Assembly (NCBI GenBank): GCA_013368445.1
Contig: JAACJO010000021.1
Span: 558,001 to 622,000, forward strand
DNA from: Leucocoprinus leucothites
Taxonomy: Eukaryota > Basidiomycota > Agaricomycetes > Agaricales > Agaricaceae
Reading direction: 5' to 3'
DNA length: 64,000 bases
In this document: one piece after another, positions 43,157-52,698 of the stretch
How the letters are laid out: each line of letters opens with the position of its first letter
Position numbering within the stretch: the stretch's first letter is position 1
Program-made: the position numbers and the translations under genes
The notes under the pieces: model-generated
Databases searched by the model: none
What the model was told of the DNA's origin: nothing
The model's input: only the letters and a program-made list of their open reading frames with translations

Positions 43157-45998
43157 TCACGCCTCGCTCCACTCCGAAGCAGACGAAGGTGGTACATCCT
43201 CCTCCTCATCACTCACATCTCCCCCCACCTCCTTCTCAGCCTCGGGTTCAACTTCATCCTTCTTCTCTTGAACCTCCACGTCCGCAGCAACACCCTCAAC
43301 GGGTTTCTTCTCCGCTTCCTCCTTCTCCTTCGCTAACCTCTCAGCTTCCTTCTTCTTCCTCTCCTCCTCTTTCTCTTTAAGCTGCTGCCTCATCCTCTCA
43401 AGCTCTTCCTCTTTCTCCTTTTCTGCGAGCCGTTGCTTAACCTTTTCAAGCTCTGCTTCCTTCTTTTTGAGTTCGCGCTCTTCTTTGTCTTTGGCGGCAT
43501 TGGCTTTACGACGGCGTTCGCGCTAATGAAGGAAAATGAATATTAGACTAGGTAAAGGGAAGGAGGCGGCGGTGGATACGTACTGCAGCCTTTTCTCTCA
43601 GCTCCCTCGCCTCTTTCTCTTTCTTCAGTCTTTCCCTCATCTGACGCTCCTTCTCAACCCACTCAACAACGCCATCCGCCGCCATCTCCGGCTTCGACTT
43701 ATTCTTCAACAGATCTATAATAAAAAAACAAATCTCAGCCTTCAACTTTGACACCAAACAAACAACAAAAATCACATACACCCCTGCAACGCAGCCACAC
43801 TAAACTCCTCCTCCGGAATCCCATCCGCAAACTTCTTCGCAAGCTCATTGAGCGTTTTCTTATCTAGGGGAGCCGCTGAGTGTCGGCTGTTCACCACGCT
43901 CTCCGCAGGCGGAGGCGGGCGGTACGCAGTGTTCGACGCACCGAACTGGTCTCCCTCAAGGAACCTCGCCATCGTTGGATTGTTTGGCTGCTGCGCTCCG
44001 GTATCAGTGTTAGTAGTAGTAGCTGCGACGAGAGCAGGGGGAGAGGAGAGCGAGGGGGTGGAGGGGATGGATGATGGTGGTGTGCGTGGCTCAGCTCCTT
44101 CACTGGGGAAGGGAGATAGCGAGGAAGCGCGCGACCAGAGGGAGGATATGGCGCCGGAGGAGGGTGTAGCTATGGGAGATGTGTTTATCGAGGGCGTGGG
44201 CGGGGTAGCCATGTATGAGCGAGCAGAAGTCGAGGACGCCCTTGAAGCAGGTCTGGACCCAGGGTTGTTAACCTCTACCTTGACATCCACACCCTCCAAC
44301 TCTACCTCATCAATCGGCACTTCATCCTCCGCACAAGGGAAAAAGTTCCTGAACAACGCCTCCGCCTGCCACTTGCTAGCATTCCTAAACTCGATCCACA
44401 CATCCATACGTCCAGGCCTCGACAGGGCCGGATCCAACCTCTCGAGGTGATTTGTCGTGGCGAACAAGAGCCTTCCCTCTGCCGCGGCAACGCCATCGAG
44501 TGCATTCAGGAGACCGCTCAAAGAGAGGGTGTTGACATCGCTCATTTGATCACGGCGTCTGCGGCTTGATGAAGACCCACTGTTATTCGACTTTTCACCC
44601 TCTCCGTCTTTCTTGTCTTTATCTTTATCGCCATCCATGTCCGACCCATCTCGGCTCGTGCTACGCGTGAAAGCAGCATCAAGATCCTCTAGGAGCACGA
44701 CACAGCGCGCTGGGACACGACCCATGAGCGTTGTGAGCGTAGAGTCGGAGATCCATGATGCAGACAAGGAAACAACGTAGATGTCGAGTTGTAGCGCTCC
44801 TGCGAGGGCGTGGATAAGAGACGACTTTCCAGAGCCCGGGACACCGTGGAGGAGGTAGCCACGGCGGAAAGGAATACCACGGTCAGCGTACCACTGTAAA
44901 TGCGTGTGTTAGCTAACAAGCCACTAAAAATAACACAACTGGGGATGATCGGTGGCAGGCACCGATCCGCCGGTTCGAGGCGTGGGAACAGAGGGCCAAT
45001 TGACAACTGGCTTGGACCCAAGTGACGAGCGTGACTACAAACACGCCGCCATCACGGCATAATATGTGGGGGAGGGATCCGAATAACAACTGACCTGTTC
45101 TGAACGCAGGAAGTCTTTGGTGTCTTCAAGAAGCATCTCCTTGACGCCGGGGTTTAGTACGATGCTACCCATAGGGCGCTTGTGTCGTGAGTCGGTCCAG
45201 CGCCATGACCCGTGCGAGTCGGCAAAGTAGATTTGGATACGATGAATCGCCTCCGCTTCATACTCGCGTTTAGCCTGTAGTACAAGCTGCTTGAGAATAG
45301 TGTTGGAGCGGGCTACGACACTGTCAGAAACGACAATCAGAAATTGGGGTCACACTGAGTCATTAGACGAATAGTCGGTTTCTCACCTGATGGACAGCTG
45401 TTCACACCCGTCGGGTTTGCGGCCACGCCTGACCCGTAGCCAGTGGCCGCGGTAGAAGATGGTGTGGGTAGTGTCAAGCGTAGGCTGGAAGACGACTCGA
45501 GTTTTGGGTCGACCTTCATGGTCAAACTCGCTCTCGTCGTTCTCCGCCTCCTCCTCCTCTTCTTCCCAGCCGTCAACACCACTTGACCCACCAGGCCCCG
45601 ACGTCCTTGTCGTCGTCTCAAACTCTCTCGAACGCTGCCACTCTGGCCTGCGTGAGAGCCATAGCATCAACCAATCAAAGGGATAATCCTCTTCGCTGAA
45701 ATGGGCGGTGAGGAAGAAAGCTGTCAGGGGAAGGGCGTTAGAGCGCTATAGTTCCCTCCCCTGTAAAGGCTGTTCAAAACCCAATCTACTCACAATTAAC
45801 AAAGTGAGACCTGGGATTCGAGTGTCAAGAAGATGTGTGGGTGCTGTTAAGACAGGTTGACACGTACCATGCTGAGCTGGAAACCCTGCGTGCTGTTTCA
45901 ACAGTGCCACCGAGAACGACGAGCTTCATGCCGTCAACGACCGAGGAGCCGCCGCCGCCGCCTACGAGGGGTTGGATGAGTGACTTGAAAGCGTCCAT
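43157..45998 (-). CDS. BCS1-like AAA ATPase with coiled-coil tail
   Basis: A seven-exon model gives a 772-residue protein with consistent phase: 45998-45868, 45810-45794, 45720-45387, 45320-45095, 44893-43780, 43714-43584, 43522-43157. The second exon is a 17-nt microexon that completes AWSHFVNSFFLTAHF. A BCS1-type N-domain (EEDYPFDWLMLWLSRR) precedes Walker A (GVPGSGKSS), Walker B (VVLLEDLDAAF) and the arginine-finger region (TNHLERLDPALSRPGRMDV). After the ATPase comes a Ser/Pro-rich linker, LQGYLLKNKSKPEM, and a very charged helix rich in Glu, Lys and Arg (43714-43160). BCS1 is a mitochondrial inner-membrane chaperone of Rieske protein. This larger paralogue, typical of Agaricomycetes, may do something else; yeast Bcs1 has about 450 residues. 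Confidence 0.87.
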
Positions 45999-47785
45999 AG
46001 TTCAAAGTCAGCTTGGAGGTTGAGCTGGCTGTAATAGTCAGTGGACAAGAGGGTCTGGAAGCCAACGTGTACGAGTTGGAAAGGGAGAACAGGATATGTG
46101 TGGTGGTGGAAGTAGTAGTTACTGGTTGTAAATAGAAGAATGGGGGAATATGACAGGCTGTGCAGAGATACTGTACAGCAGTTGTCTGTAGTAGTTGGGA
46201 TGACTAGAAATACGTAGGCGGTCCCGGGTGACGGATGAGGTCAGGCGGGCGCTGCAGAGACAAACAACAAGTGTGGCAGGAGGAACAAACTCAGAACGTG
46301 TCACGTCTCTCTCAGCATTTGACTCAGGGAAACAGCGCTAACCTATTCACTTTGCCCCACAAGTCTACCGCATCATCCCACCCGGGTTCAGCGGTCCGCC
46401 TTCTTTTTCCTCTTTATACCCATTGCACTGCGACATGCACAGACGAAATACATTCTGTCGGTGGTCAGTGCGCAGCTGGTGAAACCTCGACCTCGATTGC
46501 GTCGCAGCAAGTGACGACAACGAGCCAATTAGCCGAGCGCTTATTACATCCCAATGGGGAAATAGCATAATTCCCGCTTTCGACGAATTTTCAAACTCCG
46601 TTTAGCGATTCCGAGTCCCCTCTTGGGAAAATAAAATAAACATTGAGTCTCGTCGTTACAACACTCGCCTACATTCTCAACGTACACCCAACCACTTGTA
46701 GATCTAGACCATTCGCATCATCATCACTCTCCATTCTTCAGAAAACCCGAAGCACACTTACCCATCAACATCTCATAGCCTCTGGAGATCAAGAAGCCGC
46801 AGCCTGGCTATATCACTGCCATTGCTGTGTCTTATCTTTAGCTCCGAGTCTCCGGTGCTTGACATGACCGCGTGCAACCGAATGGTTGCTTTGCTATTAA
46901 AATCTCCTCCTTTGGAAAATTGGATGATCTTTCCTTTCCACTGGCTCCTCTTCTCGGTCTTGATCCTGGGGTGGTGGTCAGCGTTCTTGTTCTCTTCTTG
47001 GTTTGCGAAAACTTTTTTGTCCCATCTCCCTCCCAGCACACTTTCTCGCCATCGATCAAGACTTGCGATAAGCCCTAGGCACGGCACGCTCAGTGAACTC
47101 CCAATGGGGGAGTGGCCAGCTTAGACCATCGACGATCAGCGGATCCCGAATATCCAAAAGCATTTATCATATATCACCGCTCACAAGTCATTAATAGCCG
47201 CCAGTGGCGCTAATCTCAACAGCAAACCCATCCAAGCTTCCAGTTCTTATTCTTCTCCAATGTTCGACGCTTTCTCACTTTCCCAGCTGCCCACGATCCC
47301 CATTCTACCATTCCACATACCCACAACCGGTCAAGAATCAATTCCCGCGTTAAATCTTACACGAAACCAAAAGAATCCTTCGCATACTTTTTCGTTCATT
47401 CTCCAAGTCTTCCACAAGGTCTTCTAGCGCTTCGATACCAGCCCCTAAGCTCTCGGAAAACATACGGAAACATTGTACGGTGAAAACCACCTTCAAGAGA
47501 CAGCTAATTATACCTAATGGATACCACTACGCTATCCACTCGGTTTTTGTTCGGTTATATACTTCATATTCCATAGCTGATACGGCGCACGCGAGAAGTG
47601 GTGGTGGCGCATAGATTAATTAACTCACCAAGTTCGATTGTCGCGGTCTAGAACCACCAGGGCGTCTAAGTGTGTTTTTTCTTCGGTATATGTAATACGT
47701 GAACAGCATCTTTCGCGAACGAGCGCTATCCATTGTGCAGAACGACCCTACAGTTGACTCAGGCTCTCTTCCTCTATACGTCCGT
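45999..47785. other. Intergenic region right of the BCS1-like gene
   Basis: Contains the BCS1-like promoter near 46000-46300. Short open frames at 46235-46570 and 46643-47124 overlap on both strands and have no motif. No RNA gene or repeat was recognised. Confidence 0.4.
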
Positions 47786-48275
47786 GATCCACGATACATT
47801 GGAGCTGAACTCAGTATCCAAATACCCAAGTCTGAAAAATGACTCGATGTTTGTAAATGAGCATCAGGAATGTAATACCAAGTTCCTATGACTGCGAAAT
47901 ATGAATTCATCCAGTCATTTATCCGATTATGTATGGACCTTGGCGATCATGGAAACGAATCAATTGGACCGTAACCGTAACCATACAGACTTCTAGTGAC
48001 TCCTATAGCCACAACGTCATAAACCTGACTATACTTAGTGACGCTGTAAATTTTCGAGCGCTCGACCCTACAATTAGGTTTTCAGAACGATCAAGCTCCG
48101 AGGTGGGGGGTCGTCCGAATCATTGTGATTAGCCCTGATCAGCCGTACGTATCACTGATGTATCGATTCATGCTTTCAACCCTCGCTTTTGCCGAAATGC
48201 GATGTCGCAGACGTTCTGGGCTGTACTTACTGCATATTCGAGAACAGTAAAACAAATCAATGTCATCACTTCACT

Positions 48276-48347
48276 TCCTTCTAGCCGACTTCAATGATTG
48301 ACTTCATCATTGCTAGCGACGCGCTCTACCAACTGTACTAAGAAGGA
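48276..48347 (-). pseudogene. tRNA-like relic in unit A
   Basis: On the - strand, 72 nt resemble the tRNA-Thr at 33498-33569: acceptor arms TCCTTCT/AGAAGGA are perfect and GTTGGTAGAGCGCGTC is shared. The anticodon loop CTAGCAA would read AGC (Ala). The D stem has a mismatch and the T arm no longer pairs well, so it is likely not a working tRNA. Confidence 0.7.
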
Positions 48348-48664
48348 TTTAATGTTGACAGGGCTATACGTTTTCTCAAGCGCCTGTCGACTTTTCATCG
48401 GCTATGCATAATAGTTGTTGAATTGGCTTATCAAGGACTAACTCTTATCCTCGACGAATCCTAGAGCGCGCTCGCACGACAATTACGGACGGACTAATTG
48501 ATAACTACATTTACATGGTGTGAAAAGAGGGAATTATTATATCTAATACTGACTGGCCGGAGTGAATATGAGCCTTTGAGCTGACGAGTTCGTACAGAGG
48601 TATACATGCCATCAACATACTAAATACCTAACAACAATCGTGAGTCTGCGAATAATCCCATTCC

Positions 48665-51265
48665 CTATCTAGCTCGAAGCCGCTTAGACCTTCTTGTGCC
48701 TGTATGAAATCGTTATGTGATCAGATTGAAAAACACCTAGGCACAATATAGACTCACCCTCTGTCGGAGTCTTAGTTCGACGCCGCTTTGACTTTTTTGT
48801 GTCTGTATGAAATATATACGCATTCAGATTAAAATATGCATATGCATAATACAGACTCACCCTTCGCCAAAGTTTCAGCAGACGCTTCTTTTTCAGGCTG
48901 AACGTAAGGGAAGATATAAATCCAGAATTGATCGGAAAACTCGAAACCCATCAGTGCAAGCCTCTCTTTGCCATTTCCAAGTATGTAAACAGGACATTGG
49001 GGATTGACGACGGTGACTGTTGCAAGCTGTTCTTGGATATGAGCTTTCCAGTCAGGACATTTCGAGAGGATGATGTCACAGCTGGAATCGCATTCACTGC
49101 CCAGGCTTTCGTAATCATGCCAGTAAGTATCCTGGACATGCAGTGGATGAGCAGTTGCAGGAGACTCGGTATGACAGTTGGTGACGTACAGTAGTGGATA
49201 TGCGCATGAAACGACCTATGGGATCGGGGAACTCAATGTCAAATTCACGGCGCCTGAACCCATCTCTGGAGTGACCTCCCTCAAATAAAGTTGGCCACAA
49301 GTCATCGAGTTCACCAAAACTGGTTACATTCATTTCCTTATCGACATTGATACTGTGGAAGTTAAAGCTTTGGATGTCAGTTTCTGATAACAGTCCCCAA
49401 TTGAGGAGTTTTAATGAAGTGGGCTGGGAGAATGTGTTAGGAGTGTTATAGAAGCAGAGCTACAAGACAAACCTCAATTGCTAACCCGACCAAGTCAACA
49501 GTATGATAAAGAATGTCCTGGGACGGAAGAGTTGGGCAAAGGGCTTGGAAAAATCGTGATAGTTCATCGAAGCCGCATTCCTCTATAACATCGGCACCCA
49601 TCCGCATAAAGGCTTCAAGCATGTACCTTAAGATATCCGAGTGTTGGTCATAAGACTGCCCGAGTGGCCAGGTCAAGTGAATGCGCTCCTTGTCAATGAG
49701 ATTATTGACTGTGTACTGTGTATGAGATAACAAGAAAACCGTAAAGAGATATTGTCATACTTGGATTGTAGGACTCGGCAAGGATACGAGTAGCACATTT
49801 AAATACCCGCCTCTGCGCATAATCAGGGTCTAAGTGGAATACACCTGAGCGAGACTGGTGGTGCAGATAGTCCCAGAAGGAAGCATGGTATGGGCCGGTG
49901 GTTGTGACTTTTGCCACTTCGGGCTCCGGTACCCTGATAATGGAATGGAGCTTATGGAGAGCGGCATAAGCTTCAGCCTGAGTGACACTGAAAACACAAC
50001 AGATATTGACCAATTCAGGAACGAAAGTGGCGCTGGCACGATGAAGGAGGTCCTTTACAATACACCAGTGTTCATCGGAGACGGCGGAAAGGATTTCCGT
50101 ATAAAGAGCATCAAGAGTCGCAAAAGGATTTGATTCCGATACGGAGATTCTGTCAATGATGCAGATAACCTTTTCAAGTTGAGATATAGGATTCGCGTAG
50201 GCTGTATCGCAGATAAACTGTATGATCACGGAGGCGAAGATAAACATGCCATAGGCACGGTTCGCGATTTTTGTGAATTGCACTTCTGACGGCCATTGTT
50301 TTATTGAAGTTGAAAATGATGTTGAATATTCCACCCGTATTTCTTGGAATTTGTCGTGCAAATAGCGTTCAACGTCCTGGCAGGCTTGGTCGGAGTCAAT
50401 GGGAACCAGGAGCTCTCGATAATTCGCTTCACCAAGTTTCTTGAACGCGGATCGTATGTGAGGCTCTGGGCGACTGGCGATGATCCAGATGATGGGAGAT
50501 GTTGGATGCTGAATGACCAGTTGACCAATCAGAGAGACGATCTCTTGTTGGGCACGCTCTCCTTTACACTCGTCCAAACCGTCAAGTGCGATTAAGATGG
50601 TCTCGTGATGTCCCTTGAACAAGACTTTGGCAATAATAGGCTGGAGTATGAAGTGTTTGAATTGCTCTCGCATGGATTTATGGACGATGCGGGGGTCGCG
50701 AGTGAGCATATTGACCACGTGGGCCCTGTACGATGGGTACTTTTGGGCCAGCTGGTACGCAATAGTCACGAATACGCGTTGCGGATCGTCTCGTCTGGCT
50801 TTCGCGAAGAAGAGGGTAGCAGCCAAAATTGAATTCGGGGATTCGGAGTCACGTTCGGAAATGGTCTGTATGATGGCCGATTTGCCAACACCAGCGGGAC
50901 CATCAAGCCACAGGATCGACACTGTGCGTGCAAGGTCATCTATCCACGACTGGATTTCTCCGGATATGTCGAGTCGTGTTCCGGGATGACATCTGGGGGG
51001 AGGGTCCCGCTCCGAAGAATCGAATTCCGCACCACGAAGCGACTCCTTGTCCAGGAGCCGAATAGCTTCTTTGTCGTTGTCAGTTGATTGGCCTGTTCGT
51101 TCAGTTGGCATTTGGGCTTTTAGTCTCATCTGGGTAATAGTTGTACTGACCCATCATTGTGAGGTTGTCAATCTTGAAGCCGTGCGCATTCTCAAATATG
51201 GAGCCTGAAGACAAGGGGGCATTCCTAAGATTTTGGAGGCTCCGAGAGTTGCTTTGAGCCATCAT
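48665..51265 (-). CDS. NLR-like NACHT/NPHP3-type NTPase, copy A
   Basis: A seven-exon model: 51265-51151, 51092-49761, 49708-49473, 49423-49190, 49131-48861, 48802-48758, 48699-48665. It gives 755 residues in consistent phase. The N-terminus (FENAHGFKIDNLTMMG) joins after a 58-nt intron to QSTDNDKEAIRLL. Next come PPPRCHPGTR, Walker A (GPAGVGKSA), a Walker B block (ILIALDGLDEC), SPIIWIIASRPEPHIRSAF, and a helical part to about residue 500. The C-terminal part has HDYE, CPVYILGNGKERLAL and a basic tail KKSKRRRTK ... RRSKRLRAR that looks like a nuclear signal. No WD or ankyrin repeats are present. Fungal NACHT proteins act in non-self recognition and cell death; that role is inferred here. Confidence 0.88.
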
Positions 51266-51697
51266 TGGAATGGTTTTGGGGAGACGGAGAGGCCACGTAG
51301 GCAGAAAGAACCGCCAACTCAGAATCGTCGCACGGGCTTTTCATGTCACGAATTGAGTGGCAGTGCATAGGAAACTGGCAAGTAATCTAAAACTCGGGTA
51401 GTGCACAGTAATGAGGCAGTGCCGATATAACTTCTGATTCAAAGATTCTTCGCTTTGTGAGTTGCTGTGGCCCAATGGCCTCCGATATGTTGGGCGTTCA
51501 ATAAAGCAACTTTTACGAGCTCTCAGTATGGTCGGGTGATAATCAGAACACAACCGCTATTAGTTCTGCCAACTTGACTGCCATCGGACTGAGACCTGTC
51601 AGTTGCTTGCGTCTCATAGTCCTGCATCTTATTCTCCTACAGTAATCATGCTCGGCATATGAGCATCACATTTAATCCTTGACGGGAGTCATTCTCA
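51266..51697. promoter_or_regulatory. Upstream region of NLR copy A (duplicated divergent promoter)
   Basis: Corresponds to 59693-60204, the region between copy C and its divergent neighbour. It was duplicated together with the gene, so A probably retains its native promoter. No single factor site is assigned. Confidence 0.55.
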
Positions 51698-51830
51698 ATG
51701 AAAACACCTGCACGCGATACCGACCCGTAGCAAAAACGCATATCAGGGTACGATGGCAATTCGGAATGGCAGGGGTAAAGCCAGCACCATGGGGACTCCT
51801 TTTCATCCCAAAGCAATGCATACGTCCCAA
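51698..51830 (+). pseudogene. Broken copy of exon 1 of the 60205 gene, next to NLR A
   Basis: Starts ATGAAAACACCTGCACGC like the real exon at 60205 and keeps CGGACTCC-like and TTTTCATCC blocks. A missing base near 51716 puts TAG after ten codons. Sequence identity ends near the position of intron 1, where the next tandem unit begins. Confidence 0.75.
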
Positions 51831-52297
51831 CGACCCACGGTACGTGGAGCTGAGCCCATGATCCAGATGCCCAAAGTGACTCGACGTCTGTAAACGAGCA
51901 CCAGAAATGTAACACCAGGTACTTATGACTGCGAAATATGAATCTGTTCAGTTGTTTATCCGATTATGTATGGACTTGGCAGGAATTGGGATAGATCAAT
52001 TGAACCCAAATCATACAGACTTTTAGTGGCCCAGATAGCCACAACGTCATTAACCTGATTATAGTGACACTGTAAATTTTCGAGGGCTCGACCCTACAAT
52101 TAGGTTTTCAGAACGATCAAGCTCTGAGGTGGGGGGTCGTCCGGATCACTGTGATAAGCCATGATCAGCCGTACGTATCACTGATGTCTCGATTCATGCT
52201 TTCAACCCTCGCTTTGCCGAAATGTGACGTCGCAGGCGTTCTGGGGCTGTATTTACTGCATATTCGAGAACAGTAAAAAAAAATCAGTGTTTTCACT

Positions 52298-52375
52298 TCC
52301 TTCTAGTCGACTCCAATGACTCGGATTGACTTCATCATTGCCAGCGACGCGCTCTACCAACTGTGCTAAGAAGGA
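52298..52375 (-). pseudogene. tRNA-like relic in unit B
   Basis: The counterpart of 48276-48347. Acceptor arms TCCTTCT/AGAAGGA are intact and the anticodon loop CTGGCAA would read GGC. About six extra bases lie in the variable/T-arm region. A run of nine T lies about 20 nt downstream on the - strand, where a Pol III stop would be. Confidence 0.65.
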
Positions 52376-52698
52376 TTTTATCTTAACACGGCTGTACGTT
52401 TTCTCAAGCGCCTGTCGACTTTTCATCGGCTATACATAATAGTTGTTGAATTGGATTATTAGGGACTGACTCTTCAATATCCTCGACGAATCCTAGAGCG
52501 TGCTCACACGACAAACACAGACGGACTAATTGATAACTACATTTACATGGTGTGAAAAGAGAGAATTATTATATCTAATACTGACTGGCCGGAGTGAATA
52601 TGAGCCTTTGAGCTGACGAGTTCGTACAGAGGTATACACGCCATCAGCATACTAAATACCTAACAACAATAGTGAATCCGTGAATAACACCCCATTCC

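Larger units (their letters stand above)
47786..51835. repeat. Tandem unit A of the NLR-like block
   Basis: About 4.05 kb: a junction segment (47786 on, GATCCACGATAC), a non-coding stretch with a tRNA-like relic, NLR gene A, its promoter, and a broken copy of exon 1 of the 60205 gene. The same order recurs in 51836-56290 and, with the complete neighbour gene, in 56291-60340. From 48665 to 51265 units A and B differ by substitution only: coordinates shift by exactly 4034 at both ends. Confidence 0.85.

Noticed and set aside
42903..43271. 122-codon + strand frame opposite the BCS1-like tail
   Set aside because: Antisense of the charged helix exons and their flank; no motif.
43848..44450. 200-codon + strand frame
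   Set aside because: Antisense shadow of the AAA ATPase exon, whose protein motifs are on the - strand.
46235..47124. Several overlapping frames right of the BCS1-like gene
   Set aside because: They overlap on both strands, are short and carry no recognisable domain.
49702..51129. NLR A as a single-exon 475-codon gene starting at MRLK
   Set aside because: The start lies inside a 58-nt intron conserved in three copies, and the 3' end runs into the next intron; the seven-exon model is consistent in phase.
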